Source of the DNA: Scalesia atractyloides
Lineage: Eukaryota > Streptophyta > Magnoliopsida > Asterales > Asteraceae
DNA length: 64,000 bases
Assembly: GCA_947069175.1 (NCBI GenBank)
Contig: CAMTDV010000012.1
Coordinates: 39,650,341 to 39,714,340, forward strand
Reading direction: 5' to 3'
The notes under the pieces: model-generated
The model's input: the letters and a program-made list of their open reading frames with translations, nothing else
Told to the model about the DNA's origin: nothing
The model's database searches: none
In this document: piece after piece, positions 9,797-20,985 of the stretch
Numbering within the stretch: the stretch's first letter is position 1
Layout: every line of letters begins with the position of its first letter
Translations under genes and position numbers: made by a program

Positions 9797-10626
9797 CTAC
9801 ATGGAATACATATCAAGAGTATGAGTTGGATGTTTTAGGGATCATGTGTCGGTTTAGGAATGAACATTCATAAAATAAATATAGAATAATAAATCTACTA
9901 CATCCATAGGATGTCTTGGGCTTTGCTCGTAATTGGGCCTTGCATGCCGCCATACTTCACCTTCGTAGTCATGTGGGCCCCCATGACTACCGGGTTTTTT
10001 CATATGGTTCGCATGTGTTAGCCTGGTTACGTACACTAAAACCCGAAGAAAATCGAGAAATATGTATGTAACGTATGATATTCGGAATGTATCCAGGTGT
10101 GGACACGGTGACACCTCAAAGTGGGGTTAGTTCGAACGACGTTTGGTGTGGCATGCTTTGGCCTAACAGGTCCTTCGTACTCTCATCGTTAGTCCCCAGG
10201 TAGGCAAACTGGTCCGTTATATTGGATTTATACGAATGCCAACCTAGACAGGACGTTCCGACTACCGGTACTTGTACCCTTACAGTTACTACATGCCCGT
10301 CGCAGAACTCACTCTGATGAGATTTGAAAAATGAAAAATGCGACAAAATCTTGAATAACGGAAGTATGAAGATGATTTGAATATGTGAACATTGAAATAT
10401 GTATGATGAATGTGTATGTAATTATGCATGTTTGACTGTAAGTATAATTCACTATGTATCACAAAATGTAGTATCGGAAGTGTTTGTATGCATTTGTGTA
10501 TGTAATAAATATGAAAGAAATAAACATCATGAGTTTGCATATAACCACATAAACAATTAAAATCTAATCAACTATAGTATAGGCTCTAAGGGTCTAATAA
10601 CTTATCCTATATCCCTATAGTCAAAA
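9797..10626 (-). mobile_element. TRL-A leader with conserved 86-codon open frame
   Basis: Leader between primer site and gag. A minus-strand frame at 9,854-10,114 (86 codons) begins MSPCPHLDTFR and contains YEQSPRHPMDVV. TRL-C has an 86-codon frame in the same place (32,327-32,587), beginning MSLCLHLDTLR and containing HEQSPRHPMDVA. It may be a small upstream ORF or only conserved RNA; no domain is recognised. Confidence 0.5.
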
Positions 10627-10638
10627 GCTCTGATACCA
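10627..10638 (-). promoter_or_regulatory. TRL-A primer-binding site (initiator-Met tRNA)
   Basis: The minus strand reads TGGTATCAGAGC, the standard plant site, three bases from the end of the 5' LTR. This fixes the element orientation. Confidence 0.92.
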
Positions 10639-11704
10639 ATCTGTCACACCCCGACCCGCAGCGGAAAAGGTGATCGGGGCATGATTGGGTTTTCATCAAA
10701 GCTCATGACATTTATTTTAATGTTTCATATTTATTATTACAATTTAAAAGAGATCATACAATCATGATTACAACATGTTCTATACATCTTTCTAGACTTC
10801 ATTATTTTCTTCTAAGGCACTTTCATATGTGTTCCTTGCTTCATCCTGTCCACCTGTATCATGTGTAAAAATGGTTTTTGATTAACAAAAAGTTAGCGAG
10901 TGAATCCTATGAAAAACATTTAAACAAGTTTATTGAATTGATTATAAAATAAAGTGCATAACCACATATGAGTAAATGTAGATGTAAATTTATTCACAAA
11001 ACACTTAATATTAAATAATGCACACACATACAATAATAGATAGTTTTGAGGCACGCGTTGTTCAACTCGTCTCCCACGAGGAACTGATGGGCCTAATGAA
11101 TGATTTTGAGGCACGCGTTGTTTTACGAACTGATGGGCCTAATGAATGAGTTTTAAGGCACGCGTTGTTCAACTCGTTTCCCATGAGGAACTGATGGGCC
11201 TAACAAATAATTTGCATACAACTTGATAATATGTAATACATAACTACAAACAATATTTACATTCTAAGTTTAGATCATAATATGGTATAGCACGAATTTG
11301 AATTAACGAATTAGTTTAAGCGACACATGATACACCCCAAAACGTGAATAAAAAGGGAAGTTTGTATGAATTCACTCACAGTGGTTGCGTTTCTTGGATT
11401 GATGATGAATGCGCACGAATTTGGATTTAACCACGAGAGAAACTAACCTAGATAATAACATAACGGTTGGTAAATAAGCGGATTTTATTAATCAATTTTA
11501 GTAGGATTTTTGGATATATTTTTGTGAGTTTAAGGCTATTTTCTAACTTTAAAAACGTTATTTTTAAGTATTTTTTATTATTTTTTAAATTAAATAAATA
11601 AATGATAAAAATAAAAAAATAAAAAAAATAAAAAATGTTGACTTTTTGACTTTGACCGTTGACCAGGACTGTTGACCGTTGACCGGTTCGGTCGAGTATA
11701 TATT

Positions 11705-11783
11705 TGCACTGAGTGAGACTCGAACCCGTGACCTCCCGTACGCGTGCACGCAGCTCTACCAACTGAGCTACGTGTCTAACCCG
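11705..11783 (-). other. tRNA-like module 1, TRL-A 5' LTR
   Basis: Same as 5,931-6,009, but with an uninterrupted B-box (GGGTTCGAGTCTC). The D-arm TAGCTCAGTTGGTAGAGC is intact, and the stem around it extends to about 10 bp with one G-T pair. Confidence 0.78.
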
Positions 11784-11873
11784 AAATATTTATGTTTTTA
11801 ATTATATTTATACACTATTTAAGTTAATCCGAAAATCATTTATTTTAAAAAGAATTTAATGGTATCGACTCGG

Positions 11874-11949
11874 TGCTCTCCACAGGTCTCGAACCCGGGA
11901 CCTGTGGTTTAGTTTGGCACACAGTCCACCGCTGGACTGTGTGTCTAAC
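11874..11949 (-). other. tRNA-like module 2, TRL-A 5' LTR
   Basis: An 11-bp hairpin (CACACAGTCCA and complement) followed by GGGTTCGAGACC. It has eight more bases between hairpin and B-box than the left-LTR copy. Confidence 0.7.
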
Positions 11950-12041
11950 TTGGTAATTATTCTGGTTTTTATTATACTTAACATCTTACTGCGTGTGGAT
12001 CCGGTTCGGTTTAAAAAAAAGAACATTTTTACTACAGCGAA

Positions 12042-12123
12042 TGTGCGTGTGTCAAGGATCGAAACTCGGGACGTATGCGTATTGTTTGCACACAGTCCAC
12101 CGCTGGACTGTGTGTCTAACCCG
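12042..12123 (-). other. tRNA-like module 3, TRL-A 5' LTR
   Basis: Header GGGTTAGACACACAGTCC, 11-bp hairpin, then GAGTTTCGATCC with one extra T relative to the other copy. Confidence 0.68.
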
Positions 12124-12816
12124 TTTATAATACCGATTTTAATTAATCTTATATCATACGTGACTTCGTCTTCTTCGTTCAAAACACAGACAACGGTTAA
12201 ACCAACTGTTTCTTGTTTAATTCGGTTAACGAATATTATGAGCAATTGAAAGGTAATGAACGGAGAGGGTTTGGGGAAAGAAAGTACCGGAACAGGTCGT
12301 CTTTTTCAGAACTCCGGCAAGGATCGCCGGCTCTATTTTGTGAGCTTCCTCGATTAACAGCGAGATTCTGGAAATTCCAGAAGTTTTTCGGCGAAAACAG
12401 AAAATCCGGCAATGTCGTCTGGGGTTGATTCGTGTTGATGAAAGTCTCGGTTTTCCGGCGACTTGCAGAGAATTTCGGCGAGTGAAATTGATTGAAGAAT
12501 CGGTGCGATTTTGAGAGAAAAGTTTACCAGAGGTTAGGGTGTGCGTTTATAGGGAAGAATCAAGTTGAATTGGGTCTGTTTCTAGTCTCGATTCATTGGT
12601 CAGCCGTTCTCCGGCGGTTACAACGGATGTCGCGGAACTGGACATCGGTTATAACCGATGGCGTCGTTAATTCTTACGTTAAGTCAAAAGTAACCGACGA
12701 TAATTGGCGAAATCGTCGGATTTTCCCGCGTCTGCGGATTTGGGCGCGCTGTTGACTGGGTTTGATTTTCCAGATTTATTTTATGTATTAATTGTTTCAA
12801 TATGTTATCAAATAAC

Positions 12817-12899
12817 ACAAGTGACGGACTGGTTGGTTGGATGTGAGTTAAGACTTTGTGATACTCTCGGCTGACCCGGGTTCGAAACCCGGCATCAGT
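12817..12899 (+). other. tRNA-like module 4, antisense, TRL-A 5' LTR
   Basis: A perfect CCGGG/CCCGG T-arm around TTCGAAA, as at 7,031-7,113. Confidence 0.65.
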
Positions 12900-13083
12900 A
12901 ATTAATTTTTATTTCACTATTTTTAATACATTTTCAAATATAAATTTTATATTCTAATATACTTATTAATTATGTATCGTTTAAAATTAATTTAAGCATT
13001 AAATACGCAACGAAATTTTTAACTGGTTGTTCGGTTAATAAACGAAGCGGGTTTGGTTAACCCGGTTTTTTACGGATGTTACA

Positions 13084-13088
13084 ATTAC
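13084..13088. repeat. Target-site duplication ATTAC (right) of TRL-A
   Basis: Identical to 4,894-4,898. Confidence 0.9.
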
Positions 13089-14142
13089 AGTTATCTTGAA
13101 TAGAAATTTTGTTCATCTTATCGCAATTCCAGGCGAACCAGTTAAATATTGAATAACTGTCGCCTGAATACCCGATTCCTATTTTTGACCCTCCACAATC
13201 ATCCTCCCCATCGCACACATCTTCTTTACTCTCCCACAGATCTGCATTGCTTTCAGAAAAGTTAGTGTTGTTTTTGGTTTTATAAAAAGTATTTTGATCC
13301 AAAAGATCATATTTGTCGATTAAGTCATTTTTAGGATGAGGAGATGGCATTGGAACATAATTTTTGTTGTGCGGAGGAGGAAATAATTTTCTTTCGTTTC
13401 CGAATTTATCCTTATAATTTTTGATCCAATTCCATCCTTTATGATCCAATTCCATCCTTTATGAATGTCAGTCGTTGGCAGTTTATAATATCAACCAGTG
13501 CTTTTTGGCTCATTTCCATTTATCAATAATGATCTGCGACTTGTTATTTTCGTTTTAATATTTTTCTAGTTTTTCAGTCAAATCATTTATGATAAAATCT
13601 TTTCTGAAAACAAATTCTTTTAAAGTCTGCATTTCAGCTATGGTTGAGTTTAACTTTCGCTGATATGCAACTTCATTTTCTTATAGTTCTTGATTTATTT
13701 TCAAAACTTTTTCTCTTTCTTTGATTATGTCACGGTTGAGTGATTTGTAGTGTGCCACGACGTTCAAACATGGTTTGGAGCACAACTTTGCTTTAAATTC
13801 ATATGGAATGTTGTTTACCAAATCCTTATCCTCAGCTTCTGACTTCATGGCGGTGGTAGAAGTTCTAACCGCTTCATTCTTGCTGCTACTTATGGCTTCT
13901 TGAACTGCAGGCTTCGACTCATTCATTTCAGCTTTATGTTGTCACTTCTCTGAGGTTTGAGTGGCAGGATTTATGATGCTTTTCAGACCAGTATCATCTT
14001 TTGGAATCTTGGTGGTTTGCTTTTCAACACAATTCGAAGTAGACGTGACAGAGACAGTGGAGATGTTTGCCATGAGGGCCTTGTTGGCTTCTTCTTTTGC
14101 CTCAGCTATTTCCTCAGACCAAGCATAATCTTCTACCAACAA
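13089..14142 (-). pseudogene. Copia-1 gag C-terminal spacer
   Basis: Long hydrophilic region between the first and second zinc knuckles, usual in SIRE-like gag. Open pieces are at 13,942-14,142, 13,681-13,926 (Glu/Lys-rich, probably coiled coil) and from 13,455 down to the TRL-A junction. The last is rich in Asn/Asp, with an N-NKNYVPMP type segment. No catalytic motif is present. The region continues at 4,898 on the far side of TRL-A. Confidence 0.65.
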
Positions 14143-15416
14143 AGCCTTAAGATTATTGTCAGCAGCATTATCATTCCTTCAATAGTAATCGGCCTCCTTG
14201 TCCAGTTGATTTCTGCATTCTCATTCTTCAGCAACGGACACTCTCTTTTGAAATAGCCCAAGTTTTTGCAATTGTAACATCTTAGCTTGGACTTGTCAAA
14301 TCCAGCTTTTCCAAGTGCTAGCCTTTTTCCCATTTTATCTTGGAATTTCTTCAAACGAAGAGTGATCATTGCCATCTGCCACTTCAGATCCATCTCCTCC
14401 ATGTCGTCAGGATCTACTTGATACATGTCCTCAGCTATGAGGAAATCTCTCTTCAACTCTCCCGACATGAGAGCCTCATAGCTGCTTAAGAAGGTATTAA
14501 ACCAAGCGACATGTTCTGTGGATATTTGAAGTGCTTGAGCGTCGCTGGCCACGATATTCTTCTCGTAGGATGACAAGGCCTTCACATAGCTTGCGGAAGC
14601 ATTCGGATAAGATTCGACAGCACTTCGAGAGTTTAAACCACATGAGGTGACAGGAGCACGAAATTCCATATTCTTAGGGACCGAGGTTGTAGTAGCTTGC
14701 TGAGAAATCTTCTGAGAATACCCAGTTTGGTTCATCTCTCTTTTGACAATGTCTATTTCAAAGGCTTTTAAAGTGTTAATCAATTCCGAGAGTGTGACCG
14801 GAGTTGTGCTGGTTAGGAAAGTTCTCTTAATCATCATGCATTGAAGGCTACATTCTTTTGGTAGAGAATCTAGCAGCTTCTTGATTGATGCATAATTTGC
14901 AACAGGGTTTCCCACTTTCTTCATCTTGGTTAGCACCCCCAGATCGACTTATGTGGTCGGATAAGCTTTCGCCACGAATATTCCAAACATATCATACTCT
15001 TTCTGCACTATGTCTCGTTTGTTGTCGATGAGCTCCTCATTACCTTCATAATGGTCGATTAGAGCCAACCACAGTTCATGTGCGAGGTGTATTCTTCGAA
15101 AAGGTTGTTATCATCCTTGGACAGAGCCATAGTAAGAGCAGCATGAGTTCTCCGGTCACGTTGATGAGAGTCCTATCTTCATCTGTGAAAGTTGATGGAT
15201 CTTCATGATTGTACGAATGTCATCACGAATTATCATAGGTACATGCGGACCCACAGTGACTGACATCCATTGAGTATAATCGGTATACTCAAAGAAGGCT
15301 TTGATCCTGTTTTTCCAACTGCTGAAATCTTCTGACCCTTTCAACTTTGGTGGCCTTGTAGCAGTTCCAGTTTCTAGTTCGGCTTGGGCAACTGGATTGA
15401 GTTGATTGAGAGACAA
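14133..15416 (-). pseudogene. Copia-1 gag N-terminal and central region, zinc knuckle 1
   Basis: Capsid and nucleocapsid part of copia gag. The start chosen is MSLNQLNPVAQAELETGT at 15,416. RPPKLKGSEDFSSWKNRI is the usual copia gag N-terminal motif with its WK tryptophan. After a frameshifted stretch (14,937-15,155) a 267-codon frame carries the UBN2-type core (MIKRTFLTSTTPVTLSELIN). The first knuckle, CYNCKNLGYFKREC, is at about 14,238-14,279. Neighbouring primer site and LTR fix this as the 5' end of Copia-1. Confidence 0.82.
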
Positions 15417-16059
15417 ATGGATGATCGGTGATTAAATACGCTGGAGAGTGTTAAATCAGAAGACAAGTTCGCTGCAAAGCAGATAATTACGCTGGAAATG
15501 AAGTAAATATGCTGCACGAGTGATCAAATACGCTGATGATGATGGCGGCTTTATCCTGCAAAAAGCTAAATCCGCTGGATATTCAAAAACAAGCAAAGGT
15601 TTAGTTAATTTCACTGAATACCGTGATAAAATGCTAAGGATTTGTATCACTGACTTCGAAGTCGCCTTCGATTAATTTCGCTGGTACTATTACGCTCAAA
15701 CTTAACAAATTCGCTGGATTCAACACAGCGTAATTGTTAATTACCGATGTTCAAAGATAATTACGCTGCCTTCAAAGATATCTACGCAAGATTCAAAAAT
15801 AATTACGCCCAAAAGGGTTTTAGTACAAACAAAAACCCTCTAATCACCCCAAAACGACTCAACATTCATGTTTCTTTGCAACTAAATGACCAAAATGTTT
15901 ACCAAACCACTGATTAACAACAACCCAAAGATTAACACACCAGATCAAGCCATTTTAAGCCCAAAATTTGAAAAACCATAAAACTTTGAAAACTTTTGGA
16001 AAACCTTCAAAACTTGAAAAATCTTAACAAAAACTCAAACAATCAAGAGTACAAAGGGT
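15417..16059 (-). mobile_element. Copia-1 leader with iterated CAGCGTAATT-like motif
   Basis: No credible protein. Between about 15,425 and 15,810 the plus strand repeats variants of AATTACGCTG, AAATACGCTG and AATTTCGCTG roughly a dozen times at irregular spacing. The same word recurs in the LTR near 16,377-16,400. The rest, up to the primer site, is A-rich. Confidence 0.6.
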
Positions 16060-16071
16060 CTGATACCAAAT
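16060..16071 (-). promoter_or_regulatory. Copia-1 primer-binding site (initiator-Met tRNA)
   Basis: The minus strand reads TTTGGTATCAGA directly after the LTR end GGGACTAACA. Confidence 0.85.
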
Positions 16072-16524
16072 TGTTAGTCCCAAATCAGATTCGGATCACA
16101 TTGGTTGATTGTTATCACCAAAACAATATAGATTAGTTGTTTGAATGTGTGAAAGTTATGAAAAACCAAACTAAGAAGATGAAGAATCTTGAATGGATCA
16201 AACAACTAGTGTTGTATATGAAATCCCAATAATATATAATCAATAACAACACCTGGATATTCTGATGTAAGCACAATAACAAGAATCACAACACAAGAGA
16301 ATCACCAAAATCTGTCCAAGAAACTTGAACAATACTATCATTGAAGAACATATTTATACAATCCGACAACCCAACGTAATTAACAATTACGCTGTGTTGC
16401 TAAATACGCCGCTAACTAGTAAGATTCATACAATTACACTTTTGACCCTTCAACATTGTCTAACTATAGAAACCAACTCAAACTATGGATAATCAAGTAC
16501 CAACGGTCTCAAAATGTTCTAACA
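16072..16524 (-). mobile_element. Copia-1 5' LTR
   Basis: 453 bp bounded by TGTTAG and CTAACA, a six-base inverted terminal repeat. It has a TATA-like GTATAAATATG on the minus strand at about 16,346-16,358. Flanking DNA on the right is the 3' LTR of Copia-2, so Copia-1 is the younger insertion. Confidence 0.85.
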
Positions 16525-16915
16525 AACACGAACACGAACAGCATATGAACAAGCACACGAATACAATTCCTTTCAAACTGTCTTCTATTGATTACCTAAC
16601 ACAAAGTGTTTACAATCAATTCAAGACTCTCTGAACAACTAAACCAGCAACACAGCAATAGAACCAGCAACCTAAACCCTAATGACAACCTCCCTTTATA
16701 TAGAGTTAGGTTATACAACTGGGCAGGGTTTCCTACATGGACTGCTAATGGGTATAAGGCCCAATTCGCCTACCATATCTATTTAGCTAACTTGTTTAGC
16801 CTAATCACCTCTAATTAAATATTACACAACTAAACCCGCTAACCGATTATCATTATACTAATTACAAGATATCCAAAGACCAAATCTAAGCTGTTGTCAC
16901 AAATATGCATCAACA
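16525..16915 (-). mobile_element. Copia-2 3' LTR (truncated by Copia-1)
   Basis: 391 bp that match 25,998-26,365 with few changes. It starts, on the minus strand, TGTTGATGCATA. The TATA box is the plus-strand TTTATATAG near 16,695. Confidence 0.88.
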
Positions 16916-16927
16916 AACCCCCCTTGA
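16916..16927 (-). promoter_or_regulatory. Copia-2 polypurine tract
   Basis: The minus strand reads TCAAGGGGGGTT next to the LTR start. Confidence 0.75.
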
Positions 16928-18363
16928 CAATAGCTTCATAAATAACTTAGTCTTCAGTCTTCTTGCAATCTTCAACATCTTTGAAAAACATTGTCTTTTG
17001 ATAGCTTCAGCTTTAATAGCTTCTGTCAGCAACAGACTCCCCCTAAGCTGATGTATCCAATCACCAAATCTTCAAAATCGTTAGCGTTAGAGTAAACTCC
17101 AGTTTAGTCCTTGCGTAGCAATCTTCAAACTCTTCAACATTGTCTGCAATGTAGAAAGGAGGTTCTACCATGCATCCAAGCAAACTCCTCTTTTACCAAA
17201 CTTCTCAGCAACATACTGCTACAATCTGTATACTATAAAATAACATCTCGAGAAACCATAAGAATTTTTCAACAAAAGTTTTAAGCACACATATAACCTT
17301 GCAAGATCGTAAAAATTTTGAACTCGGCTTCTAACATCTCTCCCCCTATTGGTGAACAACTCCTCCACGAACAACCAATATTCGTACAATAAGAATATAC
17401 AAGAAAATGAAATATTTTTGGATTTTTTTATTTTCTAAAAGCAAATAAATAACGAAATACTAAACACTCTATTTTTGTAAGTATCACCGTTAAGAAGATC
17501 ATATCAGCAACATCAAACTGTTTTCACACTATCTGAGTACTGTATATGTTATATTCATGAAAAACAGTTTAAGATGATTACCAGTATTGTTTATCCACTT
17601 AAACAAAATACTGAACATTTGAAGTACCATTACCTAGTGATATGTTAGTTAATTTATACTGATATACAAGTGTGTCCCACTTCAGGACGTACCCCCACGA
17701 TCAAGGTATGCACAAAAATTCATCGTAGTAGGTGAGTATACCAAAATTCATCTATTTGAATTACAACGTTAGATACTTGGTGATCAGGTCAGTACTTCCG
17801 TACAACAAAGAGACCAATATCCAACGAGGGTTAGGGCAAATACCAAATTTTGTACGAATAATGCAATTTGCACATTTGAATGACTCTCTAGGAGAGCTTC
17901 TTCAATTTTTGGGATTTGACATTTTAGCTTTTTTAAGATATCCTGGTTGTGCCTAGGTCAACATATATCTGGATGCAATAGAAGGACAACCTTGATATCG
18001 CGGATGAAATAACGATATAAAGACCTAAAACCTCATGTTTTGGCAATCTATCAACGCAAGATTTAAGGTTTTAAAACCATACACACTGATATGTTACCCA
18101 CTCATACACAGTTTATTATATTTGTATCATAAAGGTAAGTTGATTATTTCATACCTTTTGCCTATTGGTACATCATATGATGAAGCTGCAATCACACTTA
18201 AGCAATTTCAATATTAATTTTAGTGTGATAGTCTAACTTGCTGATGTACTATCATTTCTTCTTATCCACACAGAGAAAAGTCATTTTTGATTTTCGTTTT
18301 TTTTATGTTTTTATTTTTGAAAAGCAATAAATTATTTACAAAACAATTTTTATGGAAAAATGG
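16928..18363 (-). mobile_element. Copia-2 3' noncoding region
   Basis: No protein longer than about 74 codons and no env-like signal. The stretch 17,668-18,095 is shared with Copia-1 (18-440). It includes an inverted repeat (17,937-17,950 with 17,986-17,999) around a conserved loop. Other parts are AT-rich. Confidence 0.65.
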
Positions 18364-19226
18364 TTATTTAGGATTCCTCATCCCGTTGAGTTTGACTAAA
18401 TGTTCAAAACGAGCCCTGTCAAATGCTTTCGTGTAAAGATCTGCCAGGTTATCAAGTTTGTCGACTCGATGCAGTTCAATTAATTTCTTTTCAGCACAAT
18501 CCCGTATAAAATGATGACGAATGTCAATATGTTTTGTGCGACTGTGTTTTACGGGATTGTTGGTGATTGATATATGGCATTATTGTCTATCATAATAGGA
18601 GTACGAGTGTAGTTTAAACCGTAATCGCGCATCTGCTGTTGGATCCAGAGAACCTGAGAGCAACAGCTACCCGCCGCAATATATTTAGCTTCACACGTCG
18701 AGGTGGACAAGCAAGACTGCTTCTTGCATTGCCATGACACGAGCCTCCCTCCTAAGAACTGACAACCACCTGTGGTAGACTTCCTTGTAGATTTGCATCC
18801 TCCAAAATCCGAATCAGTGAAAGCAACAAACTTCAAATCACTAGCAGCTGGATACCATAACCCAAGTTTAGGTTTCCCCTTCAAGTAACAAAGAATCCGC
18901 TTCACCGCTTTCTTGTGGGACTCCTTTGGATTCGCTTGATATCTGGCACAAAGACATACTGCGAACATGATGTCAGGTCTAGAAGCAGTCAAGTACATCA
19001 AAGAACCAATCATTGCCCTGTATTGAATTGGATCAACATCCCTGCACACTCTCATGATCTGGACTAGGATTGTGATTGTCACAGATAGGTGAATTGAAAG
19101 TTGTGCAATCCTCCATCTTGAAACGAGACAAAATGTCATATACATACTTCGTCTGATGTATAAACATCCCATCCTTCTTCTGATCAACTTGTAAACCCAG
19201 AAAGTAGGACAATTCACCCATCGCAC
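18364..19226 (-). pseudogene. Copia-2 RNase H
   Basis: C-terminal RNase H of the polyprotein. It shows MIGSLMYLTASRPDIMFAVC, KESHKKAVKRILCYLKGKPK, DSDFGGCKSTRKSTTGGCQF with the catalytic Asp region, and STSTCEAKYIAAGSCCSQVL with the second acidic site. The frame slips near 18,575. It then resumes as TNNPVKHSRTKHIDIRHHFI and runs to a TAA at 18,364-18,366 after a LYTKAFDRARFEHL segment, the normal end of copia pol. A slip near 19,040 separates it from the RT frame. Confidence 0.9.
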
Positions 19227-20283
19227 TCATCTCGAACTTGCTCTTCATTACCTCTTCAAAATCATGACACATCTTCTCATCAGATGACCCAAAAATTATG
19301 TCATCTACGTATACCTGTACTAGCAGAAAGTCTTCCTTCTTCCTTTTGATGAAAAGTGTACTGTCAATCTGATCTCTTTCGAAACCATGTTTTAAGAAAT
19401 GTGCTGACAATGTCTCATACCACGCCCTAGGTGCCTGATGCAATCCATACAATGCCTTATCAAGTCGATAGACTCGATCTGGATAGTCTGGATCAGTAAA
19501 CCCATCTGGTTGTGAGACATACACCACTTCTTGGACTTTTCCGTAAAGAAACGCACTCTTCACGTCAAGTTGGTAAACTTTGAAGCCCTTGAATGAAGCA
19601 AAAGCTAGGAACAAACAAATTGCCTCCAACCTTGTTACTGGTGCAAACACTTCATTGTAATCAATCCCCTCTTGCTGATTGAACCCTTTTACCACTAACC
19701 GAGCCTTGTTTCGAATCACAATCCCTCGGTTGGCTTTCTTGCATTTAAACACCCACTTGGTTCCTATTTCCTTCTCTCCTTCAGGCAAGTCAACTAGCTC
19801 CCAAACTTTCAATTTCTTGAATTGAGCTAGTTCCTCTTGCATAGCTTCTACCCAACAATTGCCTTTTAGAGCCAAAAGAACATTCTTCGGCTCCTCTTGG
19901 GCAATAAAGCAGCTATATAAACATTCATGAATCAACCCAGTCTTCTGAATCGAAGTAAACAAACAGGAACCTTCGAGCACACCTCTTCTTGTCTGAACAC
20001 CTGCAGCAGCATCACCAATGATGTTTTCAACTGGATGATCTTTGTGTACACGTGTGGTAGCAATGGTGTTAACAACCAGATTATCTCCCAGATTAGATCC
20101 AACCTCCCCCTGAATATTAGCAAATGGATTAGTGAAGTCCTTCCCATGATTAGGTTCAGACTCACTATAACTGGAGTCCTCTGGAGCTGCACTGGAAGAA
20201 GTTTCTGGAGCATCTGTCATAGATATACTCGATCTAGGCATGAAGTCACACTCGCCATCTTCACTGATCACAGATTGGATCAC
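19033..20283 (-). pseudogene. Copia-2 reverse transcriptase
   Basis: A 416-codon open frame holding a complete RVT_2 domain. Motifs in order are KVWELVDLPEGEKEIGTKWV, KGFNQQEGIDYNEVFAPVTR, VYQLDVKSAFLYGKV (first catalytic Asp), YRLDKALYGLHQAPRAWYE, VQVYVDDIIFGSSDE (catalytic YVDD) and SAMGELSYFLGLQV. This domain alone could be intact in sequence, but the polyprotein is frame-broken on both sides. Confidence 0.93.
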
Positions 20284-20985
20284 TTGAGACTCATCTGCAT
20301 TAGGAAAATCAGGAATATTAAATGATTAAAAAACACTGTCATAATCATATAATATAGGATGACCACTCGTTGATTGTTGAGGTGAATAACTAATGATTTC
20401 CATGTTAAACACCACCTCAATTTTACCAGTTTTTAGATTAAAATGTATTCGGTGTTCCAGGCATATAGCCTAGAAAGTAACCCTCATCAGCTACCTCATC
20501 GAATTTTTGCTTATCTTTGTTTCGCACAATGGTGCAGGGTAATCTAAATGGTTAAAAGCCTTTTAAGTTTGGTTTTTGGTTAAACAATAGTTCGTGACAT
20601 GTTTTGTTAAACCATTTAACCGTCAACACTTTGTTCAGGACATAACAAGCTGTGTTCACAGCTTCTCCCCAAAAAAGAACTGGAAGCTTTGAATCAGATA
20701 GCATAGTCCTTGCGGCTTCAACCAACGTCCTGTTTTTCCTCTCAGCGACTCCATTCTGTTGAGGTGTATAAGGAGCAAAATATTGATGTTCAATTCCCTT
20801 GCGAAGACAATAGAGATCCATAACTTGATTCTTGAACTCCATGCAATTATCACTCCTTATCCTCTTGATCCGTGCATCATGGACATTTTACAATTTTGTA
20901 AAAAGATCTATCAGCATCTCCGTTGTCTCCTCTTTTGTACCTAAAAAGAAAACCCATGAATATCGTGAGTAATCATCAGTGACAA
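20284..20985 (-). pseudogene. Copia-2 integrase core and C-terminus
   Basis: The open frame at 20,552-20,842 gives MEFKNQVMDLYCLRKGIEHQ and YTPQQNGVAERKNRTLVEAA. These are the region after the second catalytic Asp and the catalytic Glu. LPVLFWGEAVNTACYVLNKV follows. The Asp-Asn just upstream lies across a frame break near 20,850. From 20,284 to 20,551 the C-terminal region is out of frame. Confidence 0.87.

Larger units (their letters stand above)
4899..13083 (-). mobile_element. TRL-A, complete gag-only gypsy-like LTR element with tRNA-like modules in its LTRs
   Basis: 8,185-bp minus-strand element. It has two LTRs (4,899-7,298 and 10,642-13,083), a primer site for initiator-Met tRNA next to the 5' LTR (10,627-10,638) and a purine tract next to the 3' LTR (7,299-7,315). 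It is flanked by ATTAC duplications. The 3.3-kb interior encodes only a gag protein with chromovirus-like zinc knuckles. No protease, RT or integrase is present, so it would depend on an autonomous partner. A Tekay-like element such as Gypsy-1 is a candidate. It is inserted in the gag of Copia-1. Confidence 0.92.
10642..13083 (-). mobile_element. TRL-A 5' LTR
   Basis: TGTCACACCC to GATGTTACA on the plus strand, 2,442 bp. It repeats all features of the 3' LTR: a tandem array at 11,043-11,203, modules 1-3 on the minus strand, a TATA-like site near 12,545 and the antisense module 4. As the 5' LTR it would drive transcription leftwards. Confidence 0.93.
1..16524 (-). mobile_element. Copia-1, SIRE-like Ty1/copia element, split by TRL-A
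   Basis: Minus-strand copia retrotransposon. From its 5' side it has an LTR at 16,072-16,524, primer site at 16,060-16,071, gag from 15,416 down to 13,084, then the inserted TRL-A element (4,899-13,083). It continues with the end of gag, protease, integrase, reverse transcriptase and RNase H from 4,898 down to about 839. The 3' LTR lies beyond the left edge, since the related Copia-2 has about 1.4 kb of noncoding DNA between RNase H and its LTR. The order PR-INT-RT-RH is diagnostic of copia. Two gag zinc knuckles and the long gag-PR spacer fit the SIRE/Maximus lineage. Every reading frame is broken. Confidence 0.88.

Noticed and set aside
16606..16818. 70-codon frame in the Copia-2 3' LTR
   Set aside because: Lies antisense in LTR sequence and is not kept in the other LTR copies.
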